A stretch of 64,000 bases of DNA, from positions 1-64,000 of the forward strand of contig NZ_LZJC01000021.1 in the NCBI RefSeq assembly GCF_001666755.1. Reading direction: 5' to 3'. Below the pieces are notes generated by a model that saw only the letters and a list, made by a program, of their open reading frames with translations, searched no databases and was not told where the DNA came from. Position 1 is the first letter of the stretch. The number at the start of each line of letters is the position of its first letter. Source of the DNA: Mycobacterium sp. E1214. Lineage in GTDB: Bacteria; Actinomycetota; Actinomycetes; Mycobacteriales; Mycobacteriaceae. The position numbers and the translations under genes are program-made. Shown one piece after another: positions 24,820 through 31,817 of the stretch.

Positions 24820-26501
24820 TGTGCCTCCTCCGTCAGCACTCCCGGAAGCCGGGCGATGAATTCCGCGCCGGGCAGCCGCAATCCGGCGTCGGCGCCGCCC
24901 GGGCTGGACAGCCAGAGGTCGCCGCCCAGCGAGCGGGCGATCTGGCGCGACAGGGCGAGCCCGATGCCGCGGCCGCCGGGGATGCCGGAGTCCGGTTTGG
25001 TCGACGTGCCCTCGGTGAACAGTTCGTCGACGAAGTCGGCCGCGACACCGTCGCCGCTGTCGGCCACCGTCACGTGCAGCGTCGAATCCTCTTGCAACAG
25101 TTCGATTTCGACCTCTGCGGCCGACGCGTCGCCGGGTATCGCACCGGCCCGGGCCGCGTCGATGGCGTTATCGAGCAGATTGCCGACCACCGTCGTGACG
25201 TCGACGGGCAGCGCCAGCCGCCCGGCCACCCAGGTGTTCTCGCCGAGCTTGAGCGTCACGCCGGCCTCCCGCGCGGCGGCGGCCTTGGCCGCCAGGAAGG
25301 CCTGCAGATAGGCGTCGCGGATCGCCTCGATCCCCGGTATCGCCGAACCCAACGGCCCCGACCCGAGGAGTTCCTCGAGGTATTGCCTGCCTTCGTCGAC
25401 ATGACCGGCGTGCAGCAAGCCGTTCAGCAGGTGGAGGCGGTTGGCGAACTCGTGGCGCTGGGCGCGCAACACGGTGCTCATCACCTGCACCGCGTCCAGC
25501 TGGCGGGTGAGCTGTTCGACGTCGGTGCGGTCCCGCACCACCAAAACGGTTCCCAGCGAGCGCCCCTCGCGGCGCACCGGCCGCGCCGACACCACGACCA
25601 CCAGGTCGCCGACCGTGGCCAGGGTCGGCGTGGCGGCGGCCGACCGCAACACCTCGAGCACCCGCGGCGTCAGCCCGATCGCCTCGACCGGTCGGCCCGT
25701 CCGGCTTTCGATCCCGAGCAGCCGGCAGGCCTCGTCGTTGACGAAGGTGGTGCGCCCGGCGGTGTCCACCGCGAGCACGCCCTCGCCGATGCCTTGCAGG
25801 ACGGCCGCCTGGCTGCGCACCAGTTCGGTGATCTCGGTGGGCCGCAGTCCCAGCGTCAAGCCCCCCAGCCGACGGGCGAGCAGCCAGGAACCTGCCACGC
25901 CCATCAACAGCAGGATGCCCGCCATGGTCGCCAGCGCTTGCACGTTCTCGGCGAACTCGTCGTTGAACGTCTTCGTGGAGATGCCGACGGCGACGATGCC
26001 CAGAACCCGGCCGGTCGCATCCTGCACCGGTGCCCTGGCGACGATAACCACGCCGAAAGCCGTTGACTCCTCGGCGGTCTGCTCGCGGCCGGCCAGCTGC
26101 GGCGCGAAATCCGCCGCCACCGGATAACCCAGCAGGTCGTGGTCGGGCGCGGCCAGCCGCACCTGGTTCCTGTTGGTGATGACCACGAACAGCACATGGG
26201 TGCGCTGCTGCACCCGTGCCGCGACGCTTTGGATAGGGCCGCCCGCCAATTCGGCGACGAACGCGGGGGTGGGGGTCCGGGGCGCGTCCTGGTAGCGCGT
26301 GATGTTGTCTTGCACGGTCGGTGCGGAGGCCACCACCCGCGCGATGTCCAGGGCGTGCACCCCGTATTGGACGTTCAGCCGGTGCCGGTCGAACATCGCG
26401 AAGACCATGAAGGCGAACACCAGCGTCAGCGTCACGATGACGAGTTGCACCACCAGGATCTGGGTGGCGAGTCGCAGGTCGATGCGACCCTTCTCGGCCA
26501 T
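24801..26501 (-). CDS. CitA/DcuS-type sensor histidine kinase
   Basis: A 566-aa membrane kinase. TM1 (LVVQLVIVTLTLVFAFMVFA), then a periplasmic PAS/Cache-like sensor (about 40-175) with the family signature RTHVLFVVITNRNQVRLAAPD, GVVIVARAPVQDATGRVLGIVAVG, TM2 (ALATMAGILLLMGVAGSWLLA), a cytoplasmic PAS (LQGIGEGVLAVDTAGRTTFVNDEACRLLG), the H-box RHEFANRLHLLNGLL, and an HATPase with NLLDNAIDAAR and GGRGIGLAL. It should sense an extracytoplasmic carboxylate. The minus-strand -10 TAGGGT six bases upstream implies a leaderless mRNA. Confidence 0.92.
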   Translation of the reverse strand: MAEKGRIDLRLATQILVVQLVIVTLTLVFAFMVFAMFDRHRLNVQYGVHALDIARVVASAPTVQDNITRYQDAPRTPTPAFVAELAGGPIQSVAARVQQRTHVLFVVITNRNQVRLAAPDHDLLGYPVAADFAPQLAGREQTAEESTAFGVVIVARAPVQDATGRVLGIVAVGISTKTFNDEFAENVQALATMAGILLLMGVAGSWLLARRLGGLTLGLRPTEITELVRSQAAVLQGIGEGVLAVDTAGRTTFVNDEACRLLGIESRTGRPVEAIGLTPRVLEVLRSAAATPTLATVGDLVVVVSARPVRREGRSLGTVLVVRDRTDVEQLTRQLDAVQVMSTVLRAQRHEFANRLHLLNGLLHAGHVDEGRQYLEELLGSGPLGSAIPGIEAIRDAYLQAFLAAKAAAAREAGVTLKLGENTWVAGRLALPVDVTTVVGNLLDNAIDAARAGAIPGDASAAEVEIELLQEDSTLHVTVADSGDGVAADFVDELFTEGTSTKPDSGIPGGRGIGLALSRQIARSLGGDLWLSSPGGADAGLRLPGAEFIARLPGVLTEEAQWATQI

Positions 26502-26507
26502 GACTGG

Positions 26508-26513
26508 ACCCTA
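26508..26513 (-). promoter_or_regulatory. -10 box TAGGGT, leaderless
   Basis: On the minus strand TAGGGT is followed by CCAGTC and ATG 26501. It is a mirror image of the plus-strand TACCAT at 26577-26582, so the 87-bp gap holds two divergent leaderless promoters with the 24-nt element between. Confidence 0.5.
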
Positions 26514-26523
26514 CCGTGCCGCT

Positions 26524-26547
26524 GAGCACAACGCGCAAAATTGCCGA
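26524..26547. promoter_or_regulatory. 24-nt conserved intergenic element, copy 2
   Basis: Begins GAGCACAACGCGCAAAAT and ends TGCCGA; 22 of 24 bases match the copy at 18183-18206. It sits between divergent kinase and epimerase promoters, overlapping the likely -35 regions. Confidence 0.5.
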
Positions 26548-26576
26548 TCTGCTGTCGCGCTTGACGATTGCCTGGT

Positions 26577-26582
26577 TACCAT
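26577..26582 (+). promoter_or_regulatory. -10 box TACCAT, leaderless
   Basis: TACCAT + CGGCGG + ATG 26589; the same hexamer and spacing recur at 49738-49743. Confidence 0.5.
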
Positions 26583-26588
26583 CGGCGG

Positions 26589-27491
26589 ATGCGTGGCTCC
26601 AAGATCCTGATCACCGGCCCGACCGGTCAAATCGCCGCCCCGGTGGCCAGTGCGCTCGCGGCCGACAACGAGGTGTGGGGCATCGCGCGCTTCACCAATC
26701 CCGCCGCTCGAGAGTCGTTGCAGGAGGCCGGGATTCACTGCCAGACGGTCAATCTGGCCGCGGGTGATTTCACCGGGTTGCCCGACGACTTCGATTACGT
26801 GTTGAACCTGGCGGTCGCCAAGAGCGGCAACTGGGACAAGGACCTGGCCGCCAACGCGGAATCGGTAGGGCTGCTGATGGCGCACTGCCGCGCGGCCAAG
26901 GCCTTCCTGCACTGCTCCTCGGCCGCCGTGTACGACCCGCCCGACGAGGAACCGCGCGACGAGCAGGCCGCGCTGGGCGACAACCACAAAGCCCTGTTCC
27001 CCACGTATTCGATTTCGAAGATCGCGGGGGAGGTCGTCGCGCGGACGATGGCGCGAGCGCTCGGAGTGCCGACCACCATCGCCCGCCTCAACGTGCCGTA
27101 CGGCGACAACGGCGGGTGGCCGTTCTACCACATGGAGATGATGCTGGCCGGCATCCCGATCCCGGTGCCCCCGGGCGCACCGGCGCGCTACAACCCGATC
27201 CACGAGGACGACGTCATCGCGACCATCCCCAAACTGCTGGCGGCCGCGTCGGTCCCGGCGACCACGGTCAACTGGTGCGGGGACCAGACCGTCAGTCTGC
27301 AGGAATGGTGCGAGTACCTAGGCTCGCTCGTCGGCAGGGAGCCGGTGTTCGAGCAGAGCGAGCAGGCGTTGCGGGCCAACCCGACCACGCTCGACCGCAT
27401 GCACGAACTCGTCGGCGCCACGACGGTCGACTGGCGTGACGGCGTCCGGCGAATGGCGGCCAAATACCACCCGGAGCTGGTGGGCGCTTAG
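26589..27491 (+). CDS. NAD-dependent epimerase/dehydratase (extended SDR)
   Basis: A 300-aa extended-SDR protein. The N-terminal Rossmann motif is GPTGQIAAP (TGxxGxxG-like). The catalytic region is FLHCSSAAVYDPP with YSISKIAGE (YxxxK) near residue 143, and RLNVPYGDNGGWPFYHMEMM lies in the substrate lobe. Family members epimerise or reduce sugar nucleotides or other hydroxylated substrates; the HMEMMLAG lobe is not sugar-specific, so the substrate is open. It is divergent from the CitA-like kinase. Confidence 0.85.
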   Translation: MRGSKILITGPTGQIAAPVASALAADNEVWGIARFTNPAARESLQEAGIHCQTVNLAAGDFTGLPDDFDYVLNLAVAKSGNWDKDLAANAESVGLLMAHCRAAKAFLHCSSAAVYDPPDEEPRDEQAALGDNHKALFPTYSISKIAGEVVARTMARALGVPTTIARLNVPYGDNGGWPFYHMEMMLAGIPIPVPPGAPARYNPIHEDDVIATIPKLLAAASVPATTVNWCGDQTVSLQEWCEYLGSLVGREPVFEQSEQALRANPTTLDRMHELVGATTVDWRDGVRRMAAKYHPELVGA

Positions 27492-27601
27492 CCGGGGCGC
27501 CGACCGAAACCCCGGGCGCCGCCTGCAGCCCGACCGCGGCCCACTTTCGGCCTGAACCGGCGTGGCGGCTACCCGAGCGCCGCCTTGACCGCGCCGCGCC
27601 C

Positions 27602-27629
27602 GCGGTGCTAAGCAAGTGCTCAGCACCGC
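27602..27629. promoter_or_regulatory. palindromic element upstream of the ALDH
   Basis: GCGGTGCT (27602-27609) and AGCACCGC (27622-27629) form a perfect 8-bp inverted repeat. Inside it the 11-bp units GTGCTAAGCAA and GTGCTCAGCAC are tandem near-repeats, each itself a TGCT-N-AGCA palindrome. It ends 21 bp before the start, a likely repressor site of the TetR type. Confidence 0.45.
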
Positions 27630-27650
27630 CGCAGAGGGGCGCCGGTCGTG

Positions 27651-29123
27651 ATGAGGGCGAAGGGTCACATGACGCTGCAGACGGTATTGGACGACATCCG
27701 CAAGCGCCCAGGTTCGGGGGAGTCCATCGCGGTCATCAACCCCGCGACCGAGGAGACGATCACCGAATTCACCGACTGCGGGCCGGAAGCGGTCGACGAC
27801 GCAGTGACGCGGGCGCGGGCGTCGTTCGATGCGGGCGTCTGGTCCGCGTTGCCCGGCCGCGAACGGGCCAAGATCATGTGGCGCATCGGCGAACTGATCG
27901 ACGAGCACGCCCAGGAGTTCGCCGAACTCGACTCGCTGAACACCGGAATGCCGTTGCTGCAGGCCACTTTGCAGATGTCGACGTGTTCGGAATTCTTCCG
28001 CTACTACGCGGGCTGGTGCTCGAAGCTCAACGGCGTCGCCTACGACGTGAAGACCGACGGCATCGCCACCGACGCCTACGTCGACATGCACGCCTACACG
28101 CTCAAGCAGCCCTACGGCGTCGTGGGGTTGATCTTTCCGTGGAACGGCCCGATCTTCAACGCCTGCGCCAAGCTCGCGCCGGCGCTGGCGGCCGGGTGCA
28201 GCATGCTCGTCAAACCCGCGGAGGAAACACCACTTTCGGCGCTGCTGCTCGACCAGCTGGTGCACGACGCCGGGGTGCCCGAGGGCGTCGTCAACCTGCT
28301 CACCGGTTACGGCCACACCGCGGGCGCCGCGATCACCGCCCACCCCGGCGTCGAGAAGGTCGCCTTCACCGGCTCCACCGAAGTCGGCAAGGAGATCGTC
28401 CGGGCCTCCGCCGGCAACCTCAAGAAGGTGACCCTCGAACTCGGCGGCAAGTCGCCGGTGCTGATCTTCGACGACGCCGACCTGGACAAGGCCATCCTGA
28501 TGGCCTCGCTGGGCATCTTCGTGCACTCCGGCCAGGGCTGCGTGTGCGGGTCGCGCATCTTCGCGCAGCGCGGTGTCTACGAGCGCGTCGTGGAAGGCAT
28601 TGCGCTGATGGCCAATACGTTCAAGCTGGGCGCCCCCAGCGAGGAAGGGTGCGTCAGCGGGCCGTTGATCAGCCAGAAGCAGCTGCACCGGGTCATGGGT
28701 TTCATCGACGAGGGCAAGGGCGACGGCGTGGACGTGGTCGCCGGCGGCTACCGCCTGGACCGCAAGGGGTACTTCGTGCACCCGACGGTGCTGACCAACG
28801 TCGACCCCGGCATGCGGCTCTACCAAGAGGAGATCTTCGGCCCCGTCGTCAGCATCCTGCCGTTCGACGACGAGGACGAGGCGGTCGCCCTGGCCAACGA
28901 CACCACCTATGGGCTGGCCGCCACCGCGTGGACGGAGAACCTCGGTCGCGCGCACCGGATCGTCAAGCGGTTGCAGGCGGGCAGCGTGCAGGTCAACTGC
29001 CAGTTGGTGTTCGACCACGACGTGCCGTTCGGTGGCCACAAGCAATCGGGGTGGGGGCACGAGTTCGGCAAAGAGGGCATCGACATGTACATGAAGACGA
29101 AATCGGTGTGGGCGCAACTATAA
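27651..29123 (+). CDS. aldehyde dehydrogenase
   Basis: A 490-aa NAD(P)-dependent ALDH, oxidising an aldehyde to the acid. Seen: FPWNGP (oxyanion Asn), KPAEETPLSALLL, the cofactor loop FTGSTEVGK, the general base in LELGGKSPVLIFDDADL, the catalytic Cys in SGQGCVCGSR (near residue 290), EEIFGPVVSILPF, and PFGGHKQSGWGHEFG. The start is uncertain among GTG 27648, ATG 27651 and ATG 27669. It stands alone behind a palindromic operator. Resemblance to betaine/phenylacetaldehyde-type ALDHs does not fix the substrate. Confidence 0.92.
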   Translation: MRAKGHMTLQTVLDDIRKRPGSGESIAVINPATEETITEFTDCGPEAVDDAVTRARASFDAGVWSALPGRERAKIMWRIGELIDEHAQEFAELDSLNTGMPLLQATLQMSTCSEFFRYYAGWCSKLNGVAYDVKTDGIATDAYVDMHAYTLKQPYGVVGLIFPWNGPIFNACAKLAPALAAGCSMLVKPAEETPLSALLLDQLVHDAGVPEGVVNLLTGYGHTAGAAITAHPGVEKVAFTGSTEVGKEIVRASAGNLKKVTLELGGKSPVLIFDDADLDKAILMASLGIFVHSGQGCVCGSRIFAQRGVYERVVEGIALMANTFKLGAPSEEGCVSGPLISQKQLHRVMGFIDEGKGDGVDVVAGGYRLDRKGYFVHPTVLTNVDPGMRLYQEEIFGPVVSILPFDDEDEAVALANDTTYGLAATAWTENLGRAHRIVKRLQAGSVQVNCQLVFDHDVPFGGHKQSGWGHEFGKEGIDMYMKTKSVWAQL

Positions 29124-29257
29124 AAGGGGCTGATCACGACGGGCGCCCCGAAGGCCCTGCCGCGCCGTTGTCGGCTCGCGGTGGCGCAGAATCAGCCGAA
29201 CCGGCCGCGGCCATCTACGCTGCACCAGGAACCGTCGGATCGAAAGAGGCTGGCCGC

Positions 29258-29932
29258 GTGAACGTGACCTCGCGAAATGCGCTGGCGCTGTATGGCACGG
29301 CGCTGCTCGTCGCCGCGACGGCGCCCGGCCCCGCCGGCGCCGACCCGGCGCCCACCCAGGTGATCACCACCGTCGCGGTCGGCCCGGGTGGCAACCCGAT
29401 CAACGGATACCGCGAGGCGCCCCCGCTGGGCAACGTGAGCACCGTCAACGACTGCACGTCACCGTCCCCGTCGGCGGTCGCCGACAACGTCTACTTCTGT
29501 TCGCCCAGCGCGGCCGACGCGGGCACCTGCTGGCCGTCGAACGGCCGGTCGTTGCTGTGCATGGACAATCCCTGGGACATGCGGCTGCACCGCGTGAGCT
29601 ATGACGGCGCGCTGCCACCCGTGCAGCCGACCCCGGCGCCGAGCCCGTTCGCCGTGGTCCTCGACGACGGGACGCGCTGCTTGCTGCGCAACGGGGGAGC
29701 GTGGGGCGGCCGCGCGGACGGATACGTCGGCGCCTACGGCTGCGGCGACCCGCACGCCGGCCTGGCCGTGCTGTGCATACCCAGCCAGCCCGCCGGAACC
29801 TGCCCGGACCGCTCGTCGCCGACGTGGACGGTGAGGGTCGGCCAGCTTGGCGGCCCGGACGCCGCGCTCCCGGCGCCCCAGACCCACACCGTCGCCACCG
29901 CCTGGATGGCCGGGGGCAAGGCCGGCCCGTAA
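29258..29932 (+). CDS. secreted Cys-containing hypothetical protein
   Basis: A 224-aa exported protein from GTG 29258, with AAAGAGG upstream. The signal peptide (ALALYGTALLVAATAPGPAGA) would be cleaved near residue 28. The mature part has about eight cysteines in DDGTRCLLRNGG, GAYGCGDPHAGLAVLCIPSQPAGTCPD, FCSPS and TCWPSNGRSLLCMD, suggesting four disulfides, and WGGR/GYVGAYGC motifs. Similar secreted proteins are common in mycobacteria and are unnamed. Function unknown. It is convergent with the GH16 gene. Confidence 0.72.
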   Translation: MNVTSRNALALYGTALLVAATAPGPAGADPAPTQVITTVAVGPGGNPINGYREAPPLGNVSTVNDCTSPSPSAVADNVYFCSPSAADAGTCWPSNGRSLLCMDNPWDMRLHRVSYDGALPPVQPTPAPSPFAVVLDDGTRCLLRNGGAWGGRADGYVGAYGCGDPHAGLAVLCIPSQPAGTCPDRSSPTWTVRVGQLGGPDAALPAPQTHTVATAWMAGGKAGP

Positions 29933-29969
29933 TCGGTTGGCCGTCTTGCCGCGCCGCGGAACCGGCCGG

Positions 29970-30800
29970 CTACCAGACGCGGATCCAGTCGACGAGCATG
30001 TCGGCGGGATAGCTGCCCGGTCCTGGATCGCCGCCGCCGGAGCCCGCGACCGCGAGGTTGAACACCGGATAGACGGTGTAACCCGGGGCGTTGAACGGCC
30101 AGTCCGGTAGCGAGCTGGCGGGCACGTCGAAGTACGGCTGCGCGCCGTCGACGTAGTCCTTCCAGAATCGGATGCCGGCCGCGTCCCACTGGCAGCGCCA
30201 GGTGTGCCACGCGCTGTCCAGCGCGATGTTGTGCGTCTTCCACTCCCCGCCGTTGGACTTCGCGTGCACGGTGGTCGCGGCGGGCCAGTTGCCGTTGCCG
30301 TACCACTCCATCGTGTCGATCTCGCCCTGGTCCTCGTTGCCGAGCCAGTAGGCGGGCCACGCGCCGGCCGTCAGGCAGTCGAGCTTGATGCGCGCCTCCC
30401 AGGTGTGTCCGACGCCGCCCCGCCAGATGCTTTGGACCTTGCCGCTGTAGTAGGTGGGGCCGTCCTTGGCGGCGCGCAGCACCAAATTCGACTTACCGTC
30501 AACGAAGACGTTGCGGCGATCGTCCCGATATTGGCCGATATTCTCCGGCCGCTCCCAGTAGGTGGGATCTTTGATGGTTTCGCGAGCCTTCGCAACGGCC
30601 CATTTCGACGGATCGGGGGCCGAGCCGGCGGGGCCGTCGAAGTCGTCAGAGAAGATGTAGCTGCCGGGCTGCCCACTCGGCGCGTCGGGCGGCGCCACCC
30701 GGCCGACCGGGCTGGCCTGCGCTTTCGAGACGGGCAGCGCGGCGGCCAGCACACCGATCCCGGTCGTCAGGATCATCCGGCGGCGGTCGATACCCGGCAT
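29970..30800 (-). CDS. secreted GH16-family beta-glucanase-like protein
   Basis: A 276-aa protein. A twin-arginine-like signal (MPGIDRRRMILTTGIG) is followed by a hydrophobic stretch and Ala-rich cleavage site near 28. The family 16 signature ExDxxE is GEIDTMEW, with nucleophile Glu160, Asp162 and acid/base Glu165. The conserved WEARIKLDCLTAGAWPAYWLG precedes it and WHTWRCQWDAAGIRFWKDYVDG follows. It should hydrolyse or transglycosylate a beta-1,3 or mixed-linkage glucan or related polymer outside the membrane. It is a single gene; mycobacteria generally have one or two such proteins of unknown physiological role. Confidence 0.87.
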   Translation of the reverse strand: MPGIDRRRMILTTGIGVLAAALPVSKAQASPVGRVAPPDAPSGQPGSYIFSDDFDGPAGSAPDPSKWAVAKARETIKDPTYWERPENIGQYRDDRRNVFVDGKSNLVLRAAKDGPTYYSGKVQSIWRGGVGHTWEARIKLDCLTAGAWPAYWLGNEDQGEIDTMEWYGNGNWPAATTVHAKSNGGEWKTHNIALDSAWHTWRCQWDAAGIRFWKDYVDGAQPYFDVPASSLPDWPFNAPGYTVYPVFNLAVAGSGGGDPGPGSYPADMLVDWIRVW

Positions 30801-31042
30801 AAGCAAGGGACGATAGCAGCCGCCTGCGGGCGGCCGGAAACGAGAGTTGCCCCGCGCGGTTGGCGGAAAAAAGATGTCGGTGGCCGCCGTTAAATTCGTG
30901 CACGCGGCCCGACCAGCACGGACGGCGCCGCGATCGGGGTACCGGAGCGGTCGAAATTCACGGCCAATTCTCATCTTCGCGGATGGTTTGGTCTCAGGAT
31001 TCGACGGGCATCCTGGAATCACGATCCGATAACCAATGTTTT

Positions 31043-31055
31043 ACCCGACGCGGGT
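31043..31055 (+). promoter_or_regulatory. small palindrome ACCCG-ACG-CGGGT before the 68-aa gene
   Basis: A 5-bp inverted repeat ending 8 bp before GAGAGGAG, the Shine-Dalgarno of the gene at 31079. It would form a short stem in the 5' UTR or act as an operator. Confidence 0.3.
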
Positions 31056-31078
31056 TGCACTGAGAGGAGTTACCGATC

Positions 31079-31285
31079 GTGGCACAAACTCCAGAAGCGA
31101 CGGTCATTTTCCTCCAGTCCCACCCCCGGTGGGTCGCGGCTCAGCGGCACGAACGCGAGCGTCGTGAAGCTATGAGCCGACACCCCTCGTTTCGCGCCCG
31201 TCAGCGCGCCACGGGAACCGACCGCGCGGTGGTTCCGATGATTCGCGGCTTCAAGGCGTACTCCAGTTCGGACACGCCCGCCTGA
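31079..31285 (+). CDS. small basic protein, 68 aa
   Basis: Starts at GTG 31079 (MAQTPEATVIFLQSHPRW), with GAGGAG about 10 bases upstream. About one quarter of the residues are Arg, Lys or His (RHERERREAMSRHPSFRARQRATGTDR), and it has no membrane segment. It is followed 4 bp after the stop by a hairpin with a T-tract, so it is a free-standing transcription unit. No family is recognised; the size and charge would suit an RNA- or DNA-associated protein, but that is only inference. Confidence 0.5.
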   Translation: MAQTPEATVIFLQSHPRWVAAQRHERERREAMSRHPSFRARQRATGTDRAVVPMIRGFKAYSSSDTPA

Positions 31286-31289
31286 ATTC

Positions 31290-31315
31290 CGGCCGCCCAT
31301 TGCGGCGGCCGCTTT
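31290..31315 (+). terminator. hairpin with T-tract after the 68-aa gene
   Basis: CGGCCGCC (31290-31297) pairs with GGCGGCCG (31304-31311) around CATTGC, followed by CTTTT. It is one of the few terminators in this window with a run of T. Confidence 0.7.
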
Positions 31316-31477
31316 TGCGCACCACCGAAGAATTGTCGTTTTCCGGCCCGGCTCCATAACGGTTTCGCCGACAATCCCCGTGCCTCGCTACCACTTGGCG
31401 CCGATTGCGCGGGTGCCTATTCACTCGATCTCCTATTGCTACTACGGTTCGTAGTTGCTCATCGTGGGGAGACGACC

Positions 31478-31495
31478 ATGTCCGATCACTCCTGA
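31478..31495 (+). other. five-codon micro-ORF MSDHS
   Basis: ATG-TCC-GAT-CAC-TCC-TGA with GGGGAGACG just upstream and the palindrome ACTACG-GTT-CGTAGT (31441-31455) 22 bp before the Shine-Dalgarno. No downstream gene is close enough to be controlled by simple attenuation. It is listed because the arrangement is tidy, not because it is proven. Confidence 0.2.
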
Positions 31496-31734
31496 CACGA
31501 CTGGCGCGTGCGGGCTCGCGATAGCGGGCCGACCCCCGAATTAACGTCACGCGGTTCTCCTGGCTCACCGCCGGTCGGCCAAATCGGGACGGGATTGATC
31601 CGTGGGGCCGTGGGCCTGCGGTCACACCGCTCACCCACCGGCGGCGCGGCCCCGCGCCTGCTCGGCCTCGGCTGACCCGGGCGCCGCGAGGCCACGCGCC
31701 TGCGAAACGCGCGGCTCGGCGCACCTGCCGCGCA

Positions 31735-31744
31735 TTGCATACAA
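31735..31744. promoter_or_regulatory. GntR/FCD-like site TTGCATACAA
   Basis: Matches the TTG-N4-CAA skeleton of the sites at 31807-31816 and 39821-39830. It lies 39 bp upstream of the -35 of the fadE promoter. Confidence 0.4.
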
Positions 31745-31782
31745 CCGCTGCGCAGGCGTAGTGCATCGCGGGATAGCCGCCA

Positions 31783-31810
31783 TTGACACCCGTCAATTCG
31801 CCCCTACTGT
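31783..31810 (+). promoter_or_regulatory. SigA-type promoter of the fadE fusion
   Basis: A perfect -35 TTGACA (31783-31788), 16-bp spacer and -10 TACTGT (31805-31810), seven bases before ATG 31818, giving a leaderless or nearly leaderless mRNA. Confidence 0.65.
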
Positions 31811-31816
31811 ATACAA
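31807..31816. promoter_or_regulatory. GntR/FCD-like operator CTGTATACAA
   Basis: Palindromic GTATAC core with flanking T and A, the TnGTATACnA shape known for FCD-type GntR regulators (VanR group). It overlaps the -10 and start site, an ideal repressor position. A GntR of this class is encoded at 38417-39103. Confidence 0.5.
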
Positions 31817-31817
31817 A

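Larger units (their letters stand above)
31286..31817. other. 532-bp intergenic region before the catabolic island
   Basis: No convincing gene of ordinary size. It holds the terminator at 31290-31315, a 15-bp palindrome at 31441-31455, a five-codon ORF with a Shine-Dalgarno (31478-31495), a putative GntR half-site at 31735-31744 and the fadE promoter at 31783-31816. Confidence 0.6.
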
